A stretch of DNA of 64,000 nucleotides, taken from Argopecten irradians. Its lineage: Eukaryota; Mollusca; Bivalvia; Pectinida; Pectinidae. Numbering within the stretch: the first letter of the stretch is position 1; each line of letters starts with the position of its first letter. Of this stretch, positions 25,480-37,800 are shown in pieces. The position numbers and the translations under genes were made by a program. The notes beneath the pieces were generated by a model. That model did not search any database. It had not been told where the DNA came from and worked only from the letters and a program-made list of their open reading frames with translations. The stretch is taken from positions 43,436,747-43,500,746 of the forward strand of contig NC_091142.1 of NCBI RefSeq assembly GCF_041381155.1, written 5' to 3'.

Positions 25480-25595
25480 ATTGACTTTTTGTAGGTTAAT
25501 ACGAGGAATTGTTAAACCTGAGAAAGGTGATATTCCCCTTTATATCACCTTTCTCAGATTTAACAATTCCTCGTATTAACCTACAGAAAGTCAAT
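25480..25595. repeat. Long near-perfect hairpin, 54-bp arms
   Basis: The arms 25480-25533 and 25542-25595 are reverse complements except at 25489 and 25517, around an 8-nt loop. Both mismatches are transitions, so G-U pairing is possible in one of the two transcript orientations. The right arm overlaps a dispersed repeat, so the structure probably arose as an inverted duplication at the core of a short transposable element. As RNA it would be a fully paired stem of the size processed by Drosha/Dicer, but expression is unknown. Confidence 0.85.
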
Positions 25596-25690
25596 AATTG
25601 TTTTGTTAGATGAAACGAAAACAAGTTACAATGATATATACAAAATTTGCCACTTGGAACAATTTTGAAGCAAGGACAGCGCAATGACTA
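25534..25690. mobile_element. Dispersed repeat, MITE-like, copy 2
   Basis: Second copy of the element seen at 907-1078, in the same orientation. Both end with AACAATTTTGA.GCA..GACAGC..AATGACTA and share ATATCACCTTTC near the left. This copy carries the expanded hairpin on its left side. Confidence 0.55.
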
Positions 25691-26043
25691 ATTAAACAAA
25701 ATTTAAAAAAAAAATCTTCATCCATGTATCCTCAGTACAGTACTTCTGCTGTAATTCTTCACAATATAACTTTCGAACATTTTTCTACATTTAAAATGTG
25801 TTAAAATATCTTTCCTAATCCTACCTGACTGTTGTCTGCCATGTTGGATTTGGCTATTGCCCGATGATCGGCAATACTCTATTTTGATTGGTCAAAAATG
25901 TGTAAGTGACAAGGAATTCCATGTGTCTATTTATAGCCAGGTTACCGGATTTGCAATGTCACAGGTTGACATTGCATTTTGTCACGACCTGATCGAGCGG
26001 TCTAGACCAATCAGAAAACGTCAAAACTCACAGTCATATAAGA
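25691..26043. other. Unique sequence with short inverted motifs
   Basis: TTTTGATTGGTC near 25880 and GACCAATCAGAAAA near 26005 are inverted relative to each other, possibly the ends of another short element. A short + frame at 25857-26099 has no recognisable domain and runs into the 46-bp repeat, so it is not called. Confidence 0.4.
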
Positions 26044-26142
26044 AAACGTCCGATAAAACCCGGCTGACCATCCTCCCAATTCAATGCAAGTCGACATAAC
26101 GTCCGATAAAAACCCGGCTGACCATCCACCCAGGTCGACTCT
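26044..26142. repeat. 46-bp direct repeat, copies 2 and 3 in tandem
   Basis: Copy 2 (26044-26097) has a small internal insertion (CCTCCCAATTCAATGCAAGT region). Copy 3 (26098-26142) matches copy 1 closely, ending CCACCCAGGTCGACT. See 25426-25471. Confidence 0.75.
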
Positions 26143-27010
26143 CATGTTATGGGTGTAAGAGATTGGTAACACCCTTCATTGTCATTACGGCAGAGGGATC
26201 TCTGGTTGGCATTTTCCCTTGGCTAACTACTTTTAAGTGTATTTTGAATAGATAAGTTAAAACATACCAGGTTTTCAAGTATGTTTAATTTTAAACGTTT
26301 TAATTTTTGAAAGCATTAAAATAAACAATGTCATATGTTCTTGTTTAGCAAATCAGACATTCAAAACTGCATTTTCGTTTATGAATATCACCAGTGGAAC
26401 TTTTTTCTTCGACGTTTTGTACACACTCTATCAGAAACTAACTAAGTTTTTTATGACTTACTTACAAACGTTATCCTGCTAAGTGTGACTGTCAAGGAGT
26501 ACATGGGTACGTCTGACCATCGTGAAAACAGCGAGAGTTGTCAATCTCTCTTATACATGTCTCTGGTTGAAAGAAGGAAAACTTCAATTAATTGTTCGAC
26601 ACTTCATAAAATTGTCTAACTATAAATATCGTTCATCACAAAAATATTTTACACAAAAAAACATGAATTATCAGCAAAAATTATACCCATGATGAGATGA
26701 CACGGAATGTAAAGGCGACACTTGGTGTCATTGGAATGAAGGGAAGCACGACAACATTTATCTATCTACAACAGAAGTGTATAAAAAAGGTTCCCTTACT
26801 TTGATTTATGTTCATACATTTTTAATATGTATTGAAAGAATAAACAAGAAGACAAGACAAAACCTGTGATACACCATATATAGATACCTTGACCTATTGT
26901 TTCAGCAACATACAATGAAGTTAACAATAACCTTTACCGTGTTTTCATTTATAATGCATAGATATTGTTGTGCCATGGAAGCCCATTCTAACGACCTAGT
27001 TAACCCGACG
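26143..27010. other. Sequence downstream of the GT62 gene
   Basis: Unique sequence, presumably including the GT62 3' UTR on the minus strand. No separate gene was recognised. Short + frames here are antisense to, or outside, the coding region. Confidence 0.5.
26821..26826 (-). terminator. Candidate poly(A) signal for the GT62 gene
   Basis: TTTAAT on the + strand reads ATTAAA on the minus strand, about 185 nt past the stop codon. It is the nearest common variant signal found. Weak evidence. Confidence 0.3.
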
Positions 27011-28237
27011 TTAGGAATGATAGACCTCTACAAATGGAAGGCCGTACACTCCAAAAGACATATTTTTTGCCATTTTCGATAATCCCTCTGTTTCGATGTG
27101 ATGATCAAATATTTCTTCCGGAAATACAAGACCTTTTCTATGACATTCGGCTTTGATCAGTAGAGTACATCCTCCCACCCCATCCAGCGGTACTACCCGA
27201 CCTTCCGCCCGGAGGTCAGATAAGTACAGCCGGAGTGTGGCGCTGTACCCTTCCACCACAAGTTCGTAAGGTTTCAGACTCTTTTGGTTCCTAATTGAAT
27301 CCTCTGTTTCCCGCCAAGTGTTCTTGTCATAGACGCGGTCTACGCCGCCGGAGGAGAAGAGACAGAGGGGCGTTACCACGTCCTTGTCGGCGTGTAACAA
27401 CTGTTCGATAAGGTCTGGAGGCATACTACCGACGTCACTGTCAATCCACAACACGTAGTCTTCGTCTTGTAGGCCTCCTCGTAGGAGAAGGTTTCGCGCC
27501 TGCGCAAGATGTTTTCTGCGTTTATATTGAACCGATATATGATGTATATCGCTCCAGCCGCCACCTATTTGTCCCGTGATGTTAAAATGGAGAACATCTG
27601 TTCTCCGGAATCCAAAATCCTTTAAGTCTTTAGCGACTTCGTGAGCCATCGTGAGTGTGCCATCATGGCTACCATCCTCACCAAACACAACAGAAATAAG
27701 GTGGTGAGGGTACTCCAGGTGGTTAATTTCACGCACGTAGTTAATCAAACTCTTCTTGCTGTTGTGAATGGGCGTCAGAATCACTACAGTTTGGATGTAT
27801 TTTCTCGGTTTCAATGTTAAGTGTTTTTCCATGATGGTTTTGTTCAACCTGTACACCCTATCTGTTGTAGAAACACGAGGCACGGGGATAATGAAGTTGA
27901 GTGTATCGGTATATTTATGTTTAGACATATTGATATCGTCAGCCGATGGAGCCTGGTGCTGTGCCGATATATTGTCGCCCTCCAGAGCTCGTACTACCAT
28001 CTCTCTGACGTCTCCCATCGTATCATACACCGAGCCTTTCACGGGTTCCCATTTTAGCGAGTTATACACCCCAGATTCGCTGACGTCACTGAAAGTTTTC
28101 TCGCGGGAATAGTAACCGTCCACAGCGTTGCTGAGCCAGCGCGACCGACTATTGGTCAGGAAGAGCATCAGAAGTCCGAGCATGTTTACAGTCATAATGG
28201 CCGTGACCACGGTCAGTTTAGATCGCCGTACACTCAT
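27011..28237 (-). CDS. GT62 family glycosyltransferase (Anp1/Mnn9/Van1-like), intronless
   Basis: A 408-residue type II membrane protein. A short basic N-terminus (SVRRSK) leads into one hydrophobic anchor at about residues 8-28, then a stem, then the catalytic domain from about 148. Family landmarks are all present: VVILTPIHNSKK (151-162), YPHHLISVVFGEDGSHDGT (176-194), LAQARNLLL (244-252), the DxD-type motif in YVLWIDSDVGSMPPDLI (261-277), KDVVTPLCLF (285-294), LDGVGGCTLL (351-360) and HHIETEGLSKMAKNMSFGVYGLP (379-401, the IETEG block being diagnostic). Fungal relatives are Golgi alpha-mannosyltransferases that extend N-glycan mannan using GDP-mannose, so a Golgi lumenal glycosyltransferase is expected; donor and acceptor here are unknown. 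The length is similar to Mnn9. The start has A at -3 (CTAACAATGA). No intron interrupts it. Coding GC is higher than the flanks. Several N-glycosylation sequons are visible. Confidence 0.93.
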   Translation of the reverse strand: MSVRRSKLTVVTAIMTVNMLGLLMLFLTNSRSRWLSNAVDGYYSREKTFSDVSESGVYNSLKWEPVKGSVYDTMGDVREMVVRALEGDNISAQHQAPSADDINMSKHKYTDTLNFIIPVPRVSTTDRVYRLNKTIMEKHLTLKPRKYIQTVVILTPIHNSKKSLINYVREINHLEYPHHLISVVFGEDGSHDGTLTMAHEVAKDLKDFGFRRTDVLHFNITGQIGGGWSDIHHISVQYKRRKHLAQARNLLLRGGLQDEDYVLWIDSDVGSMPPDLIEQLLHADKDVVTPLCLFSSGGVDRVYDKNTWRETEDSIRNQKSLKPYELVVEGYSATLRLYLSDLRAEGRVVPLDGVGGCTLLIKAECHRKGLVFPEEIFDHHIETEGLSKMAKNMSFGVYGLPFVEVYHS

Positions 28238-28266
28238 TGTTAGTGTGTGTCCTATCGTTCGTCACG

Positions 28267-28274
28267 TCACGTGA
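28267..28274. promoter_or_regulatory. Palindromic E-box TCACGTGA
   Basis: TCACGTGA, overlapped by CGTCACGTCACG, lies about 30 bp upstream of the GT62 start codon. It resembles a bHLH (USF/TFEB-type) site next to a CRE-like TGACGTGA. If the 5' UTR is spliced as proposed, the site would be transcribed and its relevance less clear. Confidence 0.3.
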
Positions 28275-28332
28275 TCATTAAATGCTGGACTGGCTGCATG
28301 ATAACATCCTGTAGGCTTAGTACAGTATGCCT

Positions 28333-28536
28333 AGATCTGTGTTGTATGTCTGTCAAACGGCTATCGGGCATAGCCTTCCCTCAGACCTGTAACACACAAC
28401 AGATCTGTGTTGTTTGTCTGTCAAACGGCTATCGGGCATAGCCTTCCCTCAGACCTGTAACACACAACAGATCTCTGTCGTTTGTCTGTCAAACGGCTAT
28501 CGGGCATAGCCTTCCCTCAGACCTGTAACACACAAA
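28333..28536. repeat. 68-bp repeat, 3 copies
   Basis: Head-to-tail copies begin at 28333, 28401 and 28469 with AGATCTGTGTTGT. Each contains GGCTAT-CGGGC-ATAGCC, a 6-bp-arm inverted repeat, and ends CAGACCTGTAACACACAAC. It lies upstream of GT62. Confidence 0.9.
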
Positions 28537-28715
28537 CAACATATATAGGTAAATGTAGAGTCTGAACGTAACCTTCAGCACTCCTGCAAATAGCTGGTCA
28601 CCAAAAACACAAACAAACGTCAAACTAAACAACATTTTTTGACATAAAAACACTCAAGCAACAAACAAACAACCAAACATTGTTTATAGTGGTAGATATC
28701 ATTAGATACCATATA

Positions 28716-29350
28716 CAGTATAACTTGTCTAAACCGGATATGATCGGGACCAGTCTATTTGTTCGGTTTATACAGGTGTCCGGTTTATAGAGGATATAAC
28801 CTTATCACAATATGTTCACATGGAAATCATCAGAAGAATTTTGTTTATTACAGCACAAACATTTATTCTCACATATGTACATGGTAGAACACAGAATTCC
28901 ATTCTGCCTTTACTTGGTTTCTGAGGTGTACATGTATGATCCATTTCTCTCGATGTGCTACATTCAAATGAACTCTCAGAAGTTATTTGTATGTTTTATT
29001 ATTAGAATTGACCGTAAAAAGTATTCACAAATACAATATACATGTAACAAAACCGTCGAATGAAGGTGGTCACTATCTAGCCCTTAGTATACCCGTACAG
29101 GTAAATCCCCTTAGTCACCTCATGATCAGTCCCATGTTGTGAAAACATTGTTGACGGTTTGCCAAAGTTAATTTTACGTTAAGGTATAATAACATTTCCT
29201 AGACAGTTCCAGTTTTCAGAGTATACAGGTTCCGGATTATGCAGGTTTTGGGTACTATGGTTTATTAAGAAATTTGCCGGGACCAAACGAATTAATCGGT
29301 ATAGACAAGTTTCCGGTTTATACAGGGTTCGGTTTAGACAAGTTATACTG
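28716..29350. mobile_element. Non-autonomous pogo/Tigger-like DNA element (MITE), 635 bp
   Basis: Perfect 21-bp terminal inverted repeats (CAGTATAACTTGTCTAAACC plus G at both ends) are flanked by TA at 28714-28715 and 29351-29352, the target duplication of Tc1/mariner/pogo elements. Sub-terminal GTTTATACAGG and CCGGTTTATA motifs repeat inside both ends. No transposase frame is present; the open frame inside (28812-29063) matches no transposase I know. Pogo-like assignment rests on the CAGT ends and TA duplication. Confidence 0.85.
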
Positions 29351-29554
29351 TACATGTATAAAATGACCTAAAATAGGCCACATGTCATCCGATATGGGTC
29401 TATTAAAGACAACGCTAACATTATGAGTGTTTGTACACAAGCATTATACATATCATGAATATGTAAATCAATTTGTAAAAATTAAAGTGAAGAATTAGAA
29501 AGTATCCTCATATTGTTAAAATACGATATTGTTGGAAAGGGGACCACACGTTTG

Positions 29555-29945
29555 TCTTCTCAAGTTTAGAATATGGTGTTCCAAACAAAACTACTTTGTC
29601 TTCTCAAGTTTAGAATATGGTGTTCCAAACAAATCTACTTTGTCTTCTCAAGTTTAGAATATGGTGTTCCAAACAAATCTACTTTGTCTTCTCAAGTTCA
29701 GAATATGGTGTTCCAAACAAATCTACTTTGTCTTCTCAAGTTCAGAATATGGTGTTCCAAACAAATCTACTTTGTCTTCTCAAGTTCAGAATATGGTGTT
29801 CCAAACAAATCTACTTTGTCTTCTCAAGTTTACAATATGGTGTTCCAAACAAATCTACTTTGTCTTCTCAAGTTTAGAATATGGAGTTCCAAACAAATCT
29901 ACTTTATCTTCTCAAGTTTAGAATATGGTGTTCCAAACAAAGCTA
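29555..29945. repeat. Minisatellite, 44-bp unit, ~9 copies
   Basis: Unit contains TCTACTTTGTCTTCTCAAGT and TTAGAATATGGTGTTCCAAA plus CAAA. Open frames across it come from the repeat. Confidence 0.94.
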
Positions 29946-31117
29946 CTTTTTTATCTCCAGTTGTGATTGTTGTTCTTTACAGTTATAAACAGAAGACAGA
30001 ATCAAGTTGTTTTACGATTGGATGTGGCAGATGGAATAATACACCGAGAGAACAAAGAATATGTAGCATATCGTATGTAACTTCAATGATAAACATTATT
30101 TATTAACTGTGCTGGCGATCAATTATTATCTAATAGAAAGAATTTTATATCTAGATACTATTATGAAAGACCAATTTTTTTTTTTATATTTGATACTCTT
30201 ATGTACAAAATTTATTATCGTTATACAAGATATCGGTTAATCAATATACCAGTATATCCTATATATATTATTGTAGATGTGTAATATGTACTGCATTATG
30301 TTATTGTTGGTGCTGTTTACATGTTTATCAGATGGCCCGTCCAGCCATGCCATATGGACATGTCATGAATATATCGTAAGACACATGTGTAATAACACTA
30401 TTGTGTAAATGTATCAAACTTGTTAAATGATCTGATATGCTACTCGCCTAAAGGCTCGTGGCATATCAAATTATTGAACTCGTTTGATAAATTGCATATT
30501 ATATAGTCACTCATGTAAGATCCTCTACATACACTGTATGTCCCGCATCATTATAGAGGTCATGCTAAACATAAAATAATTGGACAGATAAATCAATAAA
30601 TAATTTAGGATATATGGTTAGAACAGCAAAGTTCGTCACCGTCAAAATCTGAGGTCATAGAAAATTGTGTCAGTTATTACACAGTGCACATTTGTACAAG
30701 TAGACAACCGAATCAATGTATAGATATGATACAGTACATGTACCTGTCGACTGTAACAAAAATCCCTCAAGCTTGATGTGTCTGAAGCTAGATCCGTACT
30801 ACGGATATTTTACCAATCACTGCCAATGTATCAACCTAACGTTGTTAATTGAAGGTTATCTTATTATGTCGTTGGTTTTGATGGACCTTTAAGTTTAGTG
30901 ACATGAGCATGTAGGTCGGCAAACAGTTCTATATACCATAAAACACTTATCTACCTAATTTCATTTCGAGACGACACGCTGATCACCTGCTACAAATACA
31001 CGTCATGATCAGTGTACAGGTGTACCGATTGCTGTACAATGTATATATACGACTCGACGCTATATATATAGACACAAATATGTGACACTTATTATATCAC
31101 AATAAAATGTTACTTAC
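29946..31117. other. Unique AT-rich sequence upstream of GT62
   Basis: No convincing coding exon on either strand; I specifically looked for SEC14-like GOLD-domain exons on the minus strand and found none. It includes a T tract near 30178. It may be intronic to the GT62 5' UTR. Confidence 0.5.
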
Positions 31118-31335
31118 CCGAGAGAGGAATCCACAACAATAGCCAGTAACGATGTCCTCTCTTTACCTCTCCATACCTGTATGTGTAATTCTGTAATCAA
31201 CACAGGTAGGTCAAAGGTCGTACAGGTAAAACGGAAGAAACCACAAACCGGTATCTAGTTCCATTCAACCCCGATTATTTTTGCCCGCAGTACCAGTTGG
31301 CTGTCCTTACGGTCCTTGTGGATTGCTTCCTCGAC
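31118..31335 (-). other. Candidate non-coding first exon of the GT62 gene
   Basis: On the minus strand a good donor (CTCGG|GTAAGTAAC) ends at 31118. A matching acceptor with a branch-point-like sequence (TACTAAGCCTACAG|G) lies just above the GT62 start, with the exon resuming at 28308. The resulting ~2.8 kb intron would hold the 68-bp repeat, the Tigger-like element and the 44-bp array. The upper boundary is a guess from the TATA-like motif. Speculative. Confidence 0.25.
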
Positions 31336-31363
31336 AGCTTATAATTATTTCTCTCCCTTTACT

Positions 31364-31370
31364 TATATAA
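31364..31370 (-). promoter_or_regulatory. TATA-like motif upstream of the candidate GT62 first exon
   Basis: ACTTATATAA on the + strand reads TTATATAAGT on the minus strand, about 250 nt before the candidate donor at 31118. TATA-like strings are common in this AT-rich DNA, so support is weak. Confidence 0.2.
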
Positions 31371-31875
31371 TGTTAGGAATAAGCACACGTACGATATAAA
31401 ATACAGTAGTGTCTATATTCCTTTAAACTTCCAAATATACCTAAGTCTCGATGGGGATATATAGCTGAATCAAATGGTTACGGTCTGTTTTGAGACTACC
31501 ATGTATTGTACACTTGTCCCAAAGTTGGATCAACCCCTGACCATCACGAGTACTCAAGCGAAGAAATATTGTACCTCTATCCAGGGACCCCGAACCCCTA
31601 GGCCTCTTCACATCTGGCATTTCCGTGATAAAATTATCGTATTAATTAGTAAAGAAGATTAATGACTCGGGTGATAATTTTATAATCAATTATTCGTACT
31701 CAACACGCATGCACGATTTCAATAACAAGTATGTATTATATGTATTATTATATTGATTAATAACTATACCTAATTATCCTAATTACAATAATTGTATGTC
31801 CCTAGAGGGATCGGCCTTACAACAAACAACCAACAATCACTTATATTACGGACCATACTAATACAGGCCTAACAC
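31371..31875. other. Unique spacer before the 14.6 kb array
   Basis: A short + frame (31474-31662) has no recognisable domain or splice context. No other feature was seen. Confidence 0.45.
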
Positions 31876-34800
31876 ACAATGTATAGGGTATGGGAAACGT
31901 GTCGTCTGGACAGGATACAATATATAGTAGTAAACTATACATTGTATAGGGTATGGGAAACGTGTCGTCTGAACAGGATACAATATATAGTAGTAAACTA
32001 TACATTGTATAGGGTATGGGAAACGTGTCGTCTGAACAGGATACAATATATAGTAGTAAACTATACATTGTACAGGGTATGGGAAACGTGTCGTCTGACA
32101 GGATACAATCGTCTGAACAGGATACAATATATAATAGTAAACTATACAATGTATAGGGTATGGGAAACGTGTCGACTGAACAGGATACAATATATAATAT
32201 AAAACTATACATTGTATAGGGTATGGGAAACGTGTCGTCTGAACAGGATACAATATATAGTAGTAAACTATACAATGTATAGGGTATAGGAAACGTGTCG
32301 TCTGAAAGATACAATATATATATATATAAATAAACTATACATGTATAGTATGGAAACGTGTCGTTGAACAGGATACAATATATAATAGTAAACTATACAT
32401 TGTATAGGGTATGGGAAACGTGTCGTCTGAACAGGATACAAATATATAATAGTAAACTATACATTGTATAGGGTATGGAAACGTGTCGTCTGAACAGGAT
32501 ACAATATATAATAGTAAACTATACATTGTATAGGGTATGGGAAACGTGTCGTCTGAACAGGATACAATATATAATAGTAAACTATACATTGTATAGGGTA
32601 TGGGAAACGTGTCGTCTGAACAGGATACAATATATAATAGTAAACTATACATTGTATAGGGTATGGGAAACGTGTCGTCTGAACAGGATACAATATATAA
32701 TAGTAAACTATACATTGTATAGGGTATGGGAAACGTGTCGTCTGAACAGGATACAATATATAATAGTAAACTATACATTGTATAGGGTATGGGAAACGTG
32801 TCATCTGAACAGGATACAATATATAATAGTAAACTATACATTGTATAGGGTATGGGAAACGTGTCGTCTGAACAGGATACAATATATAATAGTAAACTAT
32901 ACATTGTATAGGGTATGGGAAACGTGTCGTCTGAACAGGATACAATATATAATAGTAAACTATACATTGTATAGGGTATGGGAAACGTGTCGTCTGAACA
33001 GGATACAATATATAATAGTAAACTATACATTGTATAGGGTATAGGAAACGTGTCGTCTGAACAGGATACAATATATAATAGTAAACTATACATTGTATAG
33101 GGTATGGGAAACGTGTCGTCTGAACAGGATACAATATATATATAGTAGTAAACTATACATTGTATAGGGTATGGGAAACGTGTCGTCTGAACAGGATACA
33201 ATATATAATAGTAAACTATACATTGTATAGGGTATGGGAAACGTGTCGTCTGAACAGGATACAATATATAATAGTAAACTATACATTGTATAGGGTATGG
33301 GAAACGTGTCGTCTGAACAGGATACAATATATAATAGTAAACTATACATTGTATAGGGTATGGGAAACGTGTCGTCTGAACAGGATACAATATATAATAG
33401 TAAACTATACATTGTATAGGGTATGGGAAACGTGTCGTCTGAACAGGATACAATATATAATAGTAAACTATACATTGTATAGGGTATGGGAAACGTGTCG
33501 TCTGAACAGGATACAATATATAATAGTAAACTATACATTGTATAGGGTATGGGAAACGTGTCGTCTGAACAGGATACAATATATAATAGTAAACTATACA
33601 TTGTATAGGGTATGGAAACGTGTCGTCTGAACAGGATACAATATATAATAGTAAACTATACATTGTATAGGGTATGGGAAACGTGTCGTCTGAACAGGAT
33701 ACAATATATAATAGTAAAACATATACATTGTATAGGGTATGGGAAACGTGTCGTCTGAACAGGATACAATATATAATAGTAAACTATACATTGTATAGGG
33801 TATGGGAAACGTGTCGTCTGAACAGGATACAATATATAATAGTAAACTATACATTGTATAGGGTATGGGAAACGTGTCGTCTGAACAGGATACAATATAT
33901 AATAGTAAACTATACATTGTATAGGGTATGGGAAACGTGTCGTCTGAACAGGATACAATATATAATAGTAAACTATACATTGTATAGGGTATAGGAAACG
34001 TGTCGTCTGAACAGGATACAATATATAATAGTAAACTATACATTGTATAGGGTATGGGAAACGTGTCGTCTGAACAGGATACAATATATAATAGTAAACT
34101 ATACATTGTATAGGGTATGGGAAACGTGTCGTCTGAACAGGATACAATATATAATAGTAAACTATACATTGTATAGGGTATGGGAAACGTGTCGTCTGAT
34201 ACAGTAATATGGAAACTGAACAATACAATATAATAGTAAACTATACATTGTATAGGGTATGGGAAACGTGTCGTCTGAACAGGATACAATATATAATAGT
34301 AAACTATACATTGTATAGGGTATGGGAAACGTGTCGTCTGAACAGGATACAATATATAATAGTAAACTATACATTGTATAGGGTATGGGAAACGTGTCGT
34401 CTGAACAGGATACAATATATAATAGTAAACTATACATTGTATAGGGTATGGGAAACGTGTCGTCTGAACAGGATACAATATATAATAGTAAACTATACAT
34501 TGTATAGGGTATAGGAAACGTGTCGTCTGAACAGGATACAATATATAATAGTAAACTATACATTGTATAGGGTATGGGAAACGTGTCGTCTGAACAGGAT
34601 ACAATATATAATAGTAAACTATACATTGTATAGGGTATGGGAAACGTGTCGTCTGAACAGGATACAATATATAATAGTAAACTATACATTGTATAGGGTA
34701 TAGGGAAACGTGTCGTCTGAACAGGATACAATATATAATAGTAAACTATACATTGTATAGGGTATGGGAAACGTGTCGTCTGAACAGGATACAATATATA

Positions 34801-37800
34801 ATAGTAAACTATACATTGTATAGGGTATGGGAAACGTGTCGTCTGAACAGGATACAATATATATATAATAGTAAACTATACATTGTATAGGGTATGGGAA
34901 ACGTGTCGTCTGAACAGGATACAATATATAATAGTAAACTATACATTGTATAGGGTATGGGAAACGTGTCGTCTGAACAGGATACAATATATAATAGTAA
35001 ACTATACATTGTATAGGGTATGGGAAACGTGTCGTCTGAACAGGATACAATATATAATAGTAAACTATACATTGTATAGGGTATAGGAAACGTGTCGTCT
35101 GAACAGGATACATAATATATAATAGTAAACTATACATTGTATAGGGTATGGGAAACGTGTCGTCTGAACAAGATACAATATATATATATATAATAGTAAA
35201 CTATACATTGTATAGGGTATAGGAAACGTGTCGTCTGAACAGGATACAATATATAATAGTAAACTATACATTGTATAGGGTATGGGAAACGTGTCGTCTG
35301 AACAGGATACAATAATATATATATAATAGTAAACTATACATTGTATAGGGTATGGGAAACGTGTCGTCTGAACAGGATACAAATATATAATAGTAAACTA
35401 TACATTGTATAGGGTATGGGAAACGTGTCGTCTGAACAGGATACAATATATAATAGTAAACTATACATTGTATAGGGTATGGGAAACGTGTCGTCTGAAC
35501 AGGATACAATATATAATAGTAAACTATACATTGTATAGGGTATGGGAAACGTGTCGTCTGAACAGGATACAATATATAATAGTAAACTATACATTGTATA
35601 GGGTATGGGAAACGTGTCGTCTGAACAGGATACAATATATATAATAGTAAACTATACATTGTATAGGGTATGGGAAACGTGTCGTCTGAACAGGATACAA
35701 TATATAATAGTAAACTATACATTGTATAGGGTATGGGAAACGTGTCGTCTGAACAGGATACAATATATAATAGTAAACTATACATTGTATAGGGTATGGG
35801 AAACGTGTCGTCTGAACAGGATACACAATATATAATAGTAAACTATACATTGTATAGGGTATGGGAAACGTGTCGTCTGAACAGGATACAATATATAATA
35901 GTAAACTATACATTGTATAGGGTATGGGAAACGTGTCGTCTGAACAGGATACAATATATAATAGTAAACTATACATTGTATAGGGTATGGGAAACGTGTC
36001 GTCTGAACAGGATACAATATATAATAGTAAACTATACATTGTATAGGGTATGGGAAACGTGTCGTCTGAACAGGATACAATATATAATAGTAAACTATAC
36101 ATTGTATAGGGTATGGGAAACGTGTCGTCTGAACAGGATACAATATATAATAGTAAACTATACATTGTATAGGGTATGGGAAACGTGTCGTCTGAACAGG
36201 ATACAATATATAATAGTAAACTATACATTGTATAGGGTATGGGAAACGTGTCGTCTGAACAGGATACAATATATAATAGTAAACTATACATTGTATAGGG
36301 TATGGGAAACGTGTCGTCTGAACAGGATACAATATATAATAGTAAACTATACATTGTATAGGGTATGGGAAACGTGTCGTCTGAACAGGATACAATATAT
36401 AATAGTAAACTATACATTGTATAGGGTATGGGAAACGTGTCGTCTGAACAGGATACAATATATAATAGTAAACTATACATTGTATAGGGTATGGAAACGT
36501 GTCGTCTGAACAGGATACAATATATAATAGTAAACTATACATTGTATAGGGTATGGGAAACGTGTCGTCTGAACAGGATACAATATATAATAGTAAACTA
36601 TACATTGTATAGGGTATGGGAAACGTGTCGTCTGAACAGGATACAATATATAATAGTAAACTATACATTGTATAGGGTATGGGAAACGTGTCGTCTGAAC
36701 AGGATACAATATATAATAGTAAACTATACATTGTATAGGGTATGGGAAACGTGTCGTCTGAACAGGATACAATATATAATAGTAAACTATACATTGTATA
36801 GGGTATGGGAAACGTGTCGTCTGAACAGGATACAATATATAATAGTAAACTATACATTGTATAGGGTATGGGAAACGTGTCGTCTGAACAGGATACAATA
36901 TATAATAGTAAACTATACATTGTATAGGGTATGGGAAACGTGTCGTCTGAACAGGATACAATATATAATAGTAAACTATACATTGTATAGGGTATGGGAA
37001 ACGTGTCGTCTGAACAGGATACAATATATAATAGTAAAACTATACATTGTATAGGGTATGGGAAACGTGTCGTCTGAACAGGATACAATATATAATAGTA
37101 AACTATACATTGTATAGGGTATGGGAAACGTGTCGTCTGAACAGGATACAATAATATATAATAGTAAAGAAATGTCGTCTGAACAGGATACAATATATAT
37201 AGTAAATACAGGGTATGGGGAAACGTGTCGTCTGAACAGGATACAATATATAATAGTAAACTATACATTGTATAGGGTATGGGAAACGTGTCGTCTGAAC
37301 AGGATACAATATATAATAGTAAACTATACATTGTATAGGGTATATGGGAAACGTGTCGTCTGAACAGGATACAATATATAATAGTAAACTATACATTGTA
37401 TAGGGTATGGGAAACGTGTCGTCTGAACAGGATACAATATATAATAGTAAACTATACATTGTATAGGGTATAGGAAACGTGTGTCGTCTGAACAGGATAC
37501 AATATATAATAGTAAACTATACATTGTATAGGGTATGGGAAACGTGTCGTCTGAACAGGATACAATATATATAATAGTAAACTATACATTGTATAGGGTA
37601 TGGGAAACGTGTCGTCTGAACAGGATACAATATATAATAGTAAACTATATACATTGTATAGGGTATAGGAAACGTGTCGTCTGAACAGGATACAATATAT
37701 AATAGTAAACTATACATTGTATAGGGTATGGGAAACGTGTCGTCTGAACAGGATACAATATATAATAGTAAACTATACATTGTATAGGGTATGGGAAACG

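Noticed and set aside
27373..28112. Short frames antisense to or out of frame with the GT62 gene
   Set aside because: They are shadows of the GT62 reading frame, which carries all family motifs.
28812..29063. 83-codon frame inside the Tigger-like element as a possible transposase remnant
   Set aside because: It shows no DDE-type motifs or similarity I recognise, and the element is too short to be autonomous.
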